Of a stretch of 43,503 bases of DNA, positions 35,604-42,857 are shown in pieces. The position numbers were made by a program, and so were the translations under genes. The notes beneath the pieces are model-generated. The model ran no database searches. It was not told where the DNA came from and was given only the letters and a program-made list of their open reading frames with translations. Source of the stretch: Deltaproteobacteria bacterium (GTDB lineage Bacteria > Desulfobacterota > DSM-4660 > Desulfatiglandales > HGW-15); the NCBI GenBank assembly GCA_016932235.1, contig JAFGDF010000306.1, forward strand, positions 1 through 43,503, in the 5' to 3' direction. The first letter of the stretch is position 1; every line of letters starts with the position of its first letter.

Positions 35604-36808
35604 TCACAGATATTTCTCCTGATGGGTCCGGCCGGCGTCAGCTCAACCGCATATTTGGGAACAAAAGATGTTTTCGTGATCTCTGCCCCCTCTATTTTAT
35701 CCACACGATAGGCCCGCCACTCCTTTGATTCATGCCTTAAAGCGTACAGTAGTATATTTCCCTCCTGCGTGCGGCGCAGGGAGTAGGGCTCAATCAGGCG
35801 GTATTTGTTTTGATAGTAAAGATTGACACAGAGCCGGTTGGCGGCCGCAAAGCGTATTCTCTCAAGGGGGGTGGCTGTATGCCATGCCCGGGCCATGGCC
35901 GGAGGACGCCAGGTGGGATCAATCGCCTGCCTTCCAACCGGTATTGCCGCCTTAACAGCTTTAACAACCGAGCCCTGCAGCCATTCCATGACTTCGGGAA
36001 GAACCTGCCAGAACTGAATAAAAGGCGGCAGCGCCGGCAGTTGATGGGCCAGCATATTTTCCCACTCGGATTCCAGTTCATCCCGTTCAGAACGATTCCT
36101 GAAGGTATCCATGGTTGGGACCGATATTTGTTTAAAGGCGCACTTTTTCTCCAAGGTGCTCAGAATAAGCGAGCGGCTCGGGTCGAGTTCATCATGACGA
36201 TACAGATGAACCACATCATAGAGATCTCTGGGGCGCTCACGTTCCGCCAGTGCCCTGATTTTTTCTGCAAAAACCTCTTCAAAGCCGTAGCTTTTTATTC
36301 GGATGCCCTCGGCAGGCAAATCAGAATAGGGATGATGGACTCCTCGGACAACCGGATCCAGAACGAGAATTTCATCGGTGGTCAAATCGAGCTTGATCCG
36401 GGGCAGGTCGCCCCTGGGCTGCATGGGTCCGCGATACCCGATCCGCCCCTGGGCCGACATGAAGCCGCGATTGTTTTGATATACATCAAAACGGATCAGA
36501 TCCCCCGGAATTTCAATGCCTGCTTCGCTATAGACCCATTGTGCAATTTCATTGAAGCAGGTTCTAAGAAATTCCTGATCCAGATGATTCGAATCCGAAA
36601 GGGTAAAGTCCAAATCTTCTGAAAAACGGTAGGTTTCAAAAAAACATTTTTTTAAACAGGTACCGCCTTTAAAAATAAAACTTGATCCAATAACCGGATG
36701 ATTGAATATCCCGGCCAGCACCCAGCCGAGCACATAGTCTTTTTCAATGACATTGGCTCTGAGTCCTAACTCCCTTGAAAAATCCATTATTTCAGATTTA
36801 TCAATCAA
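35600..36808 (-). CDS. AbiEii-type nucleotidyltransferase toxin with C-terminal WYL-like domain
   Basis: 402 residues. The AbiEii/AbiGii toxin part has KGGTCLKK (47-54) and RFSEDLDF (61-68), the nucleotidyltransferase G[GS]..DxD pair, then FEEVFAEKIRALAERERPRDLYDV near 195. AbiEii-like toxins transfer nucleotides to RNA or tRNA and stop growth during phage infection. About residues 315-390 add what looks like a WYL domain (RFAAANRLCVNLYYQNKYRLIEPYSL, LLYALRHESKEWRAYRVDKIEG), a ligand-sensing module common in phage-defence regulators. Typical AbiEii proteins are about 300 residues. One base separates it from the antitoxin gene; it overlaps the HsdM fragment. Confidence 0.85.
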   Translation of the reverse strand: MIDKSEIMDFSRELGLRANVIEKDYVLGWVLAGIFNHPVIGSSFIFKGGTCLKKCFFETYRFSEDLDFTLSDSNHLDQEFLRTCFNEIAQWVYSEAGIEIPGDLIRFDVYQNNRGFMSAQGRIGYRGPMQPRGDLPRIKLDLTTDEILVLDPVVRGVHHPYSDLPAEGIRIKSYGFEEVFAEKIRALAERERPRDLYDVVHLYRHDELDPSRSLILSTLEKKCAFKQISVPTMDTFRNRSERDELESEWENMLAHQLPALPPFIQFWQVLPEVMEWLQGSVVKAVKAAIPVGRQAIDPTWRPPAMARAWHTATPLERIRFAAANRLCVNLYYQNKYRLIEPYSLRRTQEGNILLYALRHESKEWRAYRVDKIEGAEITKTSFVPKYAVELTPAGPIRRNICE

Positions 36809-36809
36809 G

Positions 36810-37670
36810 CTATTCCTTCCTTTTCCAGTTTTCCGGAACCCATAACCGCCATCGGGTGATCAGCCTGATGTTGTTCAATTTTGGATCAAGCTTGGCATTT
36901 CCTGCTGTAAGCCGTTTATAACATTTTTCTATTGCTTTGGCTTCGTCGGGGGCTTTTCTTTCGAGTAAAAAACCAAGACGTTTAAAAACGGCACCGTTTC
37001 CCAGGCGATCACCGTATTCAATCAACTGGTCCAGGTTCTTATCTTCTGAACTTAAATAATTTTCCAGTATATCTGTGACGGAACGTATCCCACCGCCAAA
37101 AACAGGGTCTACCAGCATATCAAGTATTGTGCGCGTAGGGTCGGATACCGATATTTTTACCTGCCCTCTCCAGACCGGCATTAGGCCAAACATCGCTTTT
37201 TCGGAAACCGTGCGCAACAGAAAGATGGTATTCTTGAGATCCGGCTTGCGATTCCTTGGTTTTTGAACGGTCATTACCATCACAGTACTGAAAATCTGCT
37301 CCGTAAGACCAAAATACTCAGCAGCACTCCATCCCCCGATATAGCAGGGGGAAAAAAGACGGTCGGCAATCAGCCAGGGATCTTCAAGCGGCACATCAGC
37401 TGTTCGGGATTCCAGAGGTACACTGATGTAAAGCCCGCGTCGGATACGGGACATCCACCCCTTCTTTGCCCACCTGGAAAGCATTTTGGCCGCATCTGTT
37501 GGGGTGACATTTAAAATCATTGCCGCATCTCCAACAGATACCGTGCCCTTTGTGCCGCGAATAATTGCGGCCATTCTTTCCCGGTCAGTTTTTCCAATAC
37601 CGGTCAGGCTTGACATAGTATACGTAACCCGTATTATTTCATCTAATATTTGATTTAAGTCACATAGCAT
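36810..37670 (-). CDS. AbiEi-type antitoxin / transcriptional regulator
   Basis: 286 residues. An N-terminal winged helix (KGTVSVGDAAMILNVTPTDAAKMLSRWAKKGWMSRIRRGLYISVP) is followed by the AbiEi antitoxin domain (DPWLIADRLFSPCYIGGWSAAEYFGLTEQIF, and SDPTRTILDMLVDP). In AbiE systems this protein represses its own operon and neutralises the toxin without stable binding (type IV). The ATG at 37668-37670 has GAGAAG upstream; an ATG at 37616 is possible but lacks a ribosome site. The toxin gene starts immediately after. Confidence 0.88.
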   Translation of the reverse strand: MLCDLNQILDEIIRVTYTMSSLTGIGKTDRERMAAIIRGTKGTVSVGDAAMILNVTPTDAAKMLSRWAKKGWMSRIRRGLYISVPLESRTADVPLEDPWLIADRLFSPCYIGGWSAAEYFGLTEQIFSTVMVMTVQKPRNRKPDLKNTIFLLRTVSEKAMFGLMPVWRGQVKISVSDPTRTILDMLVDPVFGGGIRSVTDILENYLSSEDKNLDQLIEYGDRLGNGAVFKRLGFLLERKAPDEAKAIEKCYKRLTAGNAKLDPKLNNIRLITRWRLWVPENWKRKE

Positions 37671-37948
37671 ATACTTCTCAATAAATCAAGCTATATTCCC
37701 TAAGCTGATTTTCAACTATCAGGTGAATTTTAACGTATAGAATATATTTCCACGTTTTGTGCGGTGGATTTGCGATAGACCTTCATTATCGGGTTAGCGA
37801 TCCAAATGTGTGCCGTGATCAAAAAAAGTAACAGCAAATCACTATATTCAACCCATTGGGTCGATTCTTATTACTTAGAAGAGAGATAAAATCACGGACA
37901 AATGTTTGAGGCTATTTGTGTCAATTCGTCAGGTAGCTAAATTTGATT

Positions 37949-37972
37949 CTCCCTGCAGCAAGCAGCAGGGAG
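37949..37972. repeat. Small hairpin in the gap upstream of abiE
   Basis: CTCCCTGC (37949-37956) pairs with GCAGGGAG (37965-37972) around AGCAAGCA. No T-run. It stands in the 593-base gap between the abiE start and the small open frame at 38264, where nothing else is recognised. Confidence 0.35.
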
Positions 37973-38227
37973 TCATCCAAATGATAATTACTCTGATACG
38001 ATCGCTCTGCATTTTCAGTTCAGATAGCAATATAAACTCTCAAAGTATTAGCCGACCTGAAAACCGGTGATTTGTCTGACATATGAGTTTAGCCCTGGTT
38101 GTAGAAATCTGCTATCGATCCCTATTCTCAGACCTGTAAAGAAAATTTATATCCCTCCAACTGATCTGTAAAAATTGTATCACATGAAAATCTGTGATAT
38201 CCGATTATGCAGGCATATGGATTTTAG

Positions 38228-38233
38228 TATAAT
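38228..38233 (+). promoter_or_regulatory. Perfect -10 box before a 41-codon open frame
   Basis: TATAAT lies 36 bases upstream of the ATG at 38264. The -35 position (38205-38210) reads TTATGC and is poor. With GAGGA at 38251-38255, it suggests that the short frame is expressed. Confidence 0.35.
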
Positions 38234-38263
38234 TCCTAATCGCAATATCTGAGGACCCTGAAC

Positions 38264-38389
38264 ATGAAATTAGGTTTTATCCATTGTCCCGCAGCAATAT
38301 TGCCAGGAAGCTCAAACACCTCTTTTAATTATGTTAAAGAACGATTAAATATTAACCCGTTGCAGGCTTCAACTGTACACCTTAATTAA
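38264..38389 (+). CDS. 41-residue open frame of unknown function
   Basis: The product begins MKLGFIHCPAAILPGSSNTS and ends STVHLN. GAGGA lies 8 bases before the ATG, and a consensus -10 is placed correctly for it. It could be a small peptide or the surviving 5' end of a longer gene lost by deletion; it resembles nothing I recognise. The palindrome TTGTCTAGACAA (38399-38410) lies 10 bases after the stop. Confidence 0.3.
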   Translation: MKLGFIHCPAAILPGSSNTSFNYVKERLNINPLQASTVHLN

Positions 38390-38421
38390 CCCTATTTTTT
38401 GTCTAGACAATGGGGAGTACC

Positions 38422-38613
38422 TCAGTTTGCCCTAGCCTCCTGAAAAATATTGAGACCTTCTTTGGTCCCGATCTGGCCGGAATTTGAGGCAGGGTCATCA
38501 TTAGCAAAGCCAAGAAATAGGGGTTCTGCGCATTCAAAGCTTCCTGCGTCTACATAAAACGCTCCCTTAGTTTGTGCCTCTTCAGGCATAACCCTTGCTT
38601 TCGATACTTGCAT
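38422..38613 (-). CDS. Small hypothetical protein, 63 residues
   Basis: Starts MQVSKARVMPEEAQTKGAFY. AAAGGCGG (38621-38628) lies 7 bases before the ATG, which supports translation. Acidic, with one cysteine and no membrane segment. Convergent with the 41-codon frame at 38264-38389, with the perfect 12-bp palindrome (38399-38410) between them. No family recognised. The gap 38614-39341 upstream holds repeat copy B and no gene. Confidence 0.4.
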   Translation of the reverse strand: MQVSKARVMPEEAQTKGAFYVDAGSFECAEPLFLGFANDDPASNSGQIGTKEGLNIFQEARAN

Positions 38614-38872
38614 AGCTTTTCCGCCTTTTATTGAGGTTAATAAAATCTATAGTTTTTCATAAAAAATTCTGAACGTCCTTCATTCTTTGTGCTGTCCCAA
38701 GGAAAAAAATTATTCCCAATCACCTCAAAATTAGGATGACATGTTTAAAAAACCTCCGGTCCTTTTTAAAAAATCAATCTTTACCCACGCTTGAGACAGC
38801 GGGTTTATGGGGGATGCCAATAGTTGCCAGGTAGATTCCTTCCCCCTGTGTCAAGTATGTGCTAAGATCAGC

Positions 38873-39233
38873 TTTGATAAAGGGAGGCCGGGAGTTTGTC
38901 CGACAACTCCCTCTCCCTTGATTGGAGAGGGTTGGGGTGAGGTTGTAAGTGCCTGGAATCACACGTCTGTGCAACTAAAACATCGGTTATCAGACAGCCT
39001 CTCTGGAGGGATTTAAAGTGGAGCGCATCCTCCAGGAGATTTAATCACAGGGAAGCGACGGAGCATGTCCATTCCCGGAATTAAGGAGTTAACCTTTTAT
39101 CAAATCTTGACAGGTTAACTCCGGATTTTGAAACGCTCGCTAATCCCTCAGAAATCTACGGGAAATGCGCTCACCCTGTATTTTCAACCCGTTTTCTCCA
39201 ACCAAAAAATTTTAGTTTTTCAATAAAGATTAT
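38873..39233 (+). repeat. Long direct repeat, copy B
   Basis: Same orientation as copy A (33002-33262). It contains a perfect stem GGAGTTAACC (39085-39094) / GGTTAACTCC (39113-39122) around the conserved 18-base loop TTTTATCAAATCTTGACA, the hairpin GGGAGTT-TGTCCGAC-AACTCCC near 38890-38912, and about 45 extra bases around 38946-38985. It ends with the shared TTCAATAAAGATTAT (39219-39233). Confidence 0.75.
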
Positions 39234-39341
39234 TATTGCATAAAATTCAGTTTTCTATAATTTATAAGGGTATCCAGATTTGCCTTCATTGCCATAAAAG
39301 ATATACAGCATATTCAACCATAATTTTAGAGGCATTTGAGA

Positions 39342-40640
39342 ATGAAAAATAAAAAATTTTTGGAGCCGGACCAGTCAAAACTTAAACAAGCCTATGATCG
39401 TTTCGTTCCGCAAGAATTTTTCAAACTTCTCGGGAAAGAAGATATAACCAAAGTAAAGCTGGGTGACCAGGTGGAACGGACCATGACTGTTCTTTTCTCT
39501 GATATTCGGAATTTCACTTCCTTGTCAGAGAGCATGTCTCCCCAGAAGAACTTTGATTTTATCAATTCATACCTTAGTCAGATGGAACCGGTAATAAGCA
39601 ATCATGGGGGAATAGTAGATAAATATGTCGGCGATGCCATAATGGTGCTCTTTCCTAATAGTGCCGATGATGCTTTGAAAGGCTCAATTGCCATGCTAGG
39701 CAGGCTTGATTCTATTAATCAAAAAATGAAAAAAGAGGGATATAACAGGATAGAAATAGGAATTGGCCTAAATACAGGGCTTCTTATGCTAGGAACCGTA
39801 GGAGCGAAGCACCGCATGGAGGGAACCGTAATCAGTGATGCTGTTAATCTGGCTTCCCGTATCGAAGGTTTGACTAAACTTTATGGTGCGAGTCTTCTTA
39901 TTAGCGAATACACCTATTACCACCTTAACAATGTCAAAGAATACCATATCAGATTCATCGATCGTGTTTTAGTCAAGGGAAAGACTCAACCCCAGTCGAT
40001 ATATGAAGTTTTCAGCGCTGATGAAGTTTCTGTAAGAGAAGCAAAGAGTAAAACAACTAAAATATTCGAGGAAGCGCTCGCTAACTACCATTTAAAGCGA
40101 GTGGATAAGGCCCAGAATTTATTGCAAAAATGTCTTGATGCCAATCCTAAAGATGCTCCGGCACAATTTTATATGGACCGGTGCAAAAGATTCCTAAGCA
40201 GTGGTGTGCATGAAGGGAGTGGTGAGATTGATGCCAATATAGTATGGAATGAAAGCCTTAAAGTCGGCGTAAAGGAGATCGATGAGCAGCATAAGGAATT
40301 GTTCGAGTACTCAAATGTATTAATGAACGCTATTAAGGAAAGAAGAGAGCAGAACGAAGTTGAAAAAGTTGTCTCTTTTTTAAATGAGTATGTAAAAAAT
40401 CATTTCAGGGATGAGGAAAAAATTATGCAGGAACATAATTATCCCTTTCTATCCTTTCAAAAAGAGCAACATGAAAATTTTATAAAATATTTTAAAAAGG
40501 TGCAAAATGAATTAAAGGAGATGAAAGAGAGCAGGGCCTATCTCATGTTCCGTATTCGGCTCTTGGTGGTGGACTGGCTTGTTAATCATACGTATAAGGA
40601 GGATAGACATTTTGGCAGGTTTCTAAGGGACAAAGATTAA
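39342..40640 (+). CDS. Class III nucleotide cyclase with TPR and hemerythrin domains
   Basis: 432 residues from the ATG at 39342 (AGAGG 9 bases upstream; a TTG at 39336 is less likely). Residues 45-225 are a class III adenylate/guanylate cyclase: metal aspartates in FSDIRNFT (54) and DKYVGDAI (98), and NLASR (169-173) for the transition state. Residues 240-285 form one TPR-like hairpin. Residues 300-432 are a hemerythrin domain with likely diiron ligands H317, H354, E358, H377, H416 and D421; the position of the seventh (residue 373) is Gln, not His. Probably soluble. It would couple O2, NO or redox state to cyclic nucleotide synthesis. It converges on a ferritin-like gene 16 bases downstream. 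Confidence 0.88.
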   Translation: MKNKKFLEPDQSKLKQAYDRFVPQEFFKLLGKEDITKVKLGDQVERTMTVLFSDIRNFTSLSESMSPQKNFDFINSYLSQMEPVISNHGGIVDKYVGDAIMVLFPNSADDALKGSIAMLGRLDSINQKMKKEGYNRIEIGIGLNTGLLMLGTVGAKHRMEGTVISDAVNLASRIEGLTKLYGASLLISEYTYYHLNNVKEYHIRFIDRVLVKGKTQPQSIYEVFSADEVSVREAKSKTTKIFEEALANYHLKRVDKAQNLLQKCLDANPKDAPAQFYMDRCKRFLSSGVHEGSGEIDANIVWNESLKVGVKEIDEQHKELFEYSNVLMNAIKERREQNEVEKVVSFLNEYVKNHFRDEEKIMQEHNYPFLSFQKEQHENFIKYFKKVQNELKEMKESRAYLMFRIRLLVVDWLVNHTYKEDRHFGRFLRDKD

Positions 40641-40656
40641 GTTGCCCCGAACAATA

Positions 40657-41124
40657 TTATTTAATACCTCTCGAATAATTCACTAACATAACTCTATGTT
40701 TTTTAGTATCATTTTCAATTCTCTTGAGCATTTGTATGAATTTCTTATCGGGAGTCTCAATCTTTTTCACAAATTCCGCCTCATCGAGCTCAACTTCGAT
40801 AAGAGATCCAAAGGAGTAAGCATCCGATTCCGAACATTTTTCGGTAGTCACTTTTTTTATCACGTCATTGATTTTATTTACAAATTCTTTCAATTCCTCT
40901 ATATTGATCTTAATGATGATCGGAATTCCTTTATTATTCATTCCCTGGCGTATCTCATCGAAGATATCCGCATGAAGCTCCTCCTCCAGTGCAATGCTTC
41001 GCCAAAATTTCTGAACCGGGGCGGTAAATTCTTCTTTTGTGGAAAAACGGTTATAGATTTTTGCTATACCGGATTCAATTTTAGTAAGGTTCCTCAGCAG
41101 TTGATCTTTTTCCTTGTTTAACAC
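40657..41124 (-). CDS. Ferritin-like (rubrerythrin-type) protein without rubredoxin domain
   Basis: 155 residues, predicted all-helical. An ExxH metal-site pair is in ALEEELHADIFDEI (about residue 48), with E at SGIAKIYNRF-side helix 1, and a second set VELDEAEF (about 112) and RIENDTKKHRVML (about 138). This matches the four-helix di-iron bundle in reduced form and resembles the N-terminal part of the ferritin-receiver fusion at 6994-7857. No rubredoxin-like cysteines. It may store iron or detoxify peroxide or NO. The 302-base gap 41125-41426 upstream carries its promoter and that of the next gene; nothing else is seen. Confidence 0.65.
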   Translation of the reverse strand: MLNKEKDQLLRNLTKIESGIAKIYNRFSTKEEFTAPVQKFWRSIALEEELHADIFDEIRQGMNNKGIPIIIKINIEELKEFVNKINDVIKKVTTEKCSESDAYSFGSLIEVELDEAEFVKKIETPDKKFIQMLKRIENDTKKHRVMLVNYSRGIK

Positions 41125-41426
41125 GATTAACCCATCTCATGCATTATTTGATTCGATGAAACAGCCGCACCGCGAAGCGAAAATTTACCAATTCACAGCC
41201 ATAACTGCTATCTATATAATGGATCACATGTGGTTTTTAAATATTAATGTTTCTAATATACCATTGCAAATCTTATATTTTTCTGCTTGAATTGTCTATT
41301 CCAAATTATTTTATAGTCTCAATCACTTCTGTCGATTGGCAATAAAAGTGCACCTTCAAGAGATATATGAGATCTATCCTATAGTGGAGAAAGAGACTAT
41401 CGATTTCAAGGATTTATAATCAAAAA

Positions 41427-42212
41427 ATGGAAATGCCCAGCCTGTATTATGAAGTACATGGAGACAGTGGTCCCTGTCTTTTATTGGTCCATGGTCTCCT
41501 GTCCAGCAGGGCACAATGGCTGCCTAATCTGGAGGCCCTTACGGAGTTTTGCCGCCCTGTGGTGGTAGAGCTTTTCGGCCATGGTCGTTCACCGTCACCG
41601 GAAACCCCCGAGTCCTATACTCCCGAAAACTATACCATCGAGTTTGACAGGATTCGGGATGAGATAGGAGCGGAACGATGGTTTGTCTGCGGGCAATCCC
41701 TGGGAGCCACTCTGACACTCCTTTATTCCATCATGTATCCGGAATCAGTTTTCGCACAGGCCTTCACCAATTCCCGTTCTGCTTTATCCGATATGACCCA
41801 TGATACGTACACAAGGAGCATACCGGAGCTTATCGAAAAAGAGGGGAGAAAAGTTATAGAAACATTTCCCTATAATCCGGCCAGAAACCGTCGTTTGACC
41901 GTTCATATCAGAAACTCCATCCTTGAGGACATCAAGCTGGTGAACTTGATGGGCCTAAGGAACACCATGCTGCATACGGCTCAAAATATAAGGGTGCATG
42001 AAGTTCTCTCCGGGACAAGGGTCCCGACTTTATTGATTGCTGGGCGTTTTGAAAAAGTTTTTACTCCTTTTATCAGGATGGCTGAGGAACTTATTCCAAA
42101 CATCGAGGTATTGCTTGCGGATGGAGGGCATGCCGTGAACATTGATGCGGCGGACCAGTTCAACCAGGCTATCAGGAGGCTGGTAACAGGCCATCAGGGG
42201 AAACCCTCCTGA
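41427..42212 (+). CDS. Alpha/beta hydrolase
   Basis: 261 residues. The oxyanion region is LLVHGLLSSRAQWLPN near 20, VVELFGHGRSPSP follows, the nucleophile is in CGQSLGATL near 93, and the histidine is in LADGGHAVNIDAADQFNQAI near 240. In place of the usual aspartate acid, IAGRFEKVFTP offers glutamate. The family includes esterases, haloperoxidases and ring-fission product hydrolases; substrate unknown. AAGGAT lies 14 bases before the ATG. No operon partners. Confidence 0.87.
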   Translation: MEMPSLYYEVHGDSGPCLLLVHGLLSSRAQWLPNLEALTEFCRPVVVELFGHGRSPSPETPESYTPENYTIEFDRIRDEIGAERWFVCGQSLGATLTLLYSIMYPESVFAQAFTNSRSALSDMTHDTYTRSIPELIEKEGRKVIETFPYNPARNRRLTVHIRNSILEDIKLVNLMGLRNTMLHTAQNIRVHEVLSGTRVPTLLIAGRFEKVFTPFIRMAEELIPNIEVLLADGGHAVNIDAADQFNQAIRRLVTGHQGKPS

Positions 42213-42357
42213 TTCAGGAGGAGATGTCAGGCAGGGCAGGCGGAAAAATCTCGCGCGCATGAGAGTATTCATACGGGAAAAGAGACACAAGCGGCAGTGA
42301 CGATCAGGTATAAGCTACAAGGAAATAATCCGGAAAGGAATTATTGAAAACAGTGTA

Positions 42358-42379
42358 ATGAAGGTGGGATGAAGGTGGG
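42358..42379 (+). repeat. Tandem 11-bp repeat (two units)
   Basis: ATGAAGGTGGG occurs twice head to tail (42358-42368 and 42369-42379). The AAGGTGG of the second unit may be the ribosome site for the open frame at 42391. Confidence 0.6.
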
Positions 42380-42390
42380 ATGAATCTGAT

Positions 42391-42855
42391 ATGAATAGAG
42401 AAATTTTGTTAGTGGCACTCGGCCGAGGTCGATTGCCGCGGATACTTGATATTGCCGCTAGAAACCATTTCGTCGTCTTTGGAACAATGTTTGGAAACAT
42501 TCTTTCCGGGTTAACCGCTTGCGGTCCAGATATCATGGGATCCACTTTACAGGTCTATTTTTATGAAACCGGGTGAATCATCCCGCGGCAACTGGTTGCC
42601 GTTGGCAACCTAGATAAGGTGTGGACATCAGTTCCGGAAGATATGAAAGCAGAGGAACTGCAAGACTCTTTCGGACGCTATTTCGATGCGCAATGGGCCG
42701 AAGTCCTGGACGCCGCTGACAAATCTGTCACCTACAACGCCTTCAACAACGCCTACTTCGCTGTGCGTAACCTGCGTCCTGTTGAAAATATGACATTAGA
42801 GCAACTCCTTGAAAAGACAGGGGTCGGGCAGCCGCCGAATATTATAATAAGCTGA
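42391..42855 (+). other. Unknown gene with one in-frame UGA (selenoprotein candidate or pseudogene)
   Basis: One frame runs from the ATG at 42391 to TGA at 42853-42855, broken only by TGA at 42574-42576. Part 1 is 61 residues (starts MNREILLVALGRGRLPRILD); part 2 is 92 residues after the UGA (IIPRQLVAVGNLDKVWTSVP, then SFGRYFDAQWAEVLDAADK), with coding-like codon use on both sides. Starting 17 bases after the UGA, GGTTGCC/GGCAACC (42594-42600 with 42604-42610) forms a 7-bp stem; a competing CGGCAAC/GTTGCCG hairpin overlaps it. This resembles the placement of a bacterial SECIS element but does not prove one. The part after the UGA could alternatively start at an internal GTG. Family not recognised. 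Confidence 0.4.
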
Positions 42856-42857
42856 AT

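Noticed and set aside
34824..35711. 295-residue plus-strand open frame opposite the HsdM fragment
   Set aside because: HsdM and the AbiEii end are clear on the minus strand; the plus-strand product shows no family motifs.
35810..36622. 270-residue plus-strand open frame opposite the AbiEii-like gene
   Set aside because: It is the mirror of a GC-rich real gene; no ribosome site and a low-complexity, implausible protein.
37671..38227. AbiEi-binding inverted repeats in the abiE promoter
   Set aside because: Looked for paired repeats just upstream of the antitoxin gene; none is convincing, and no confident promoter could be picked.
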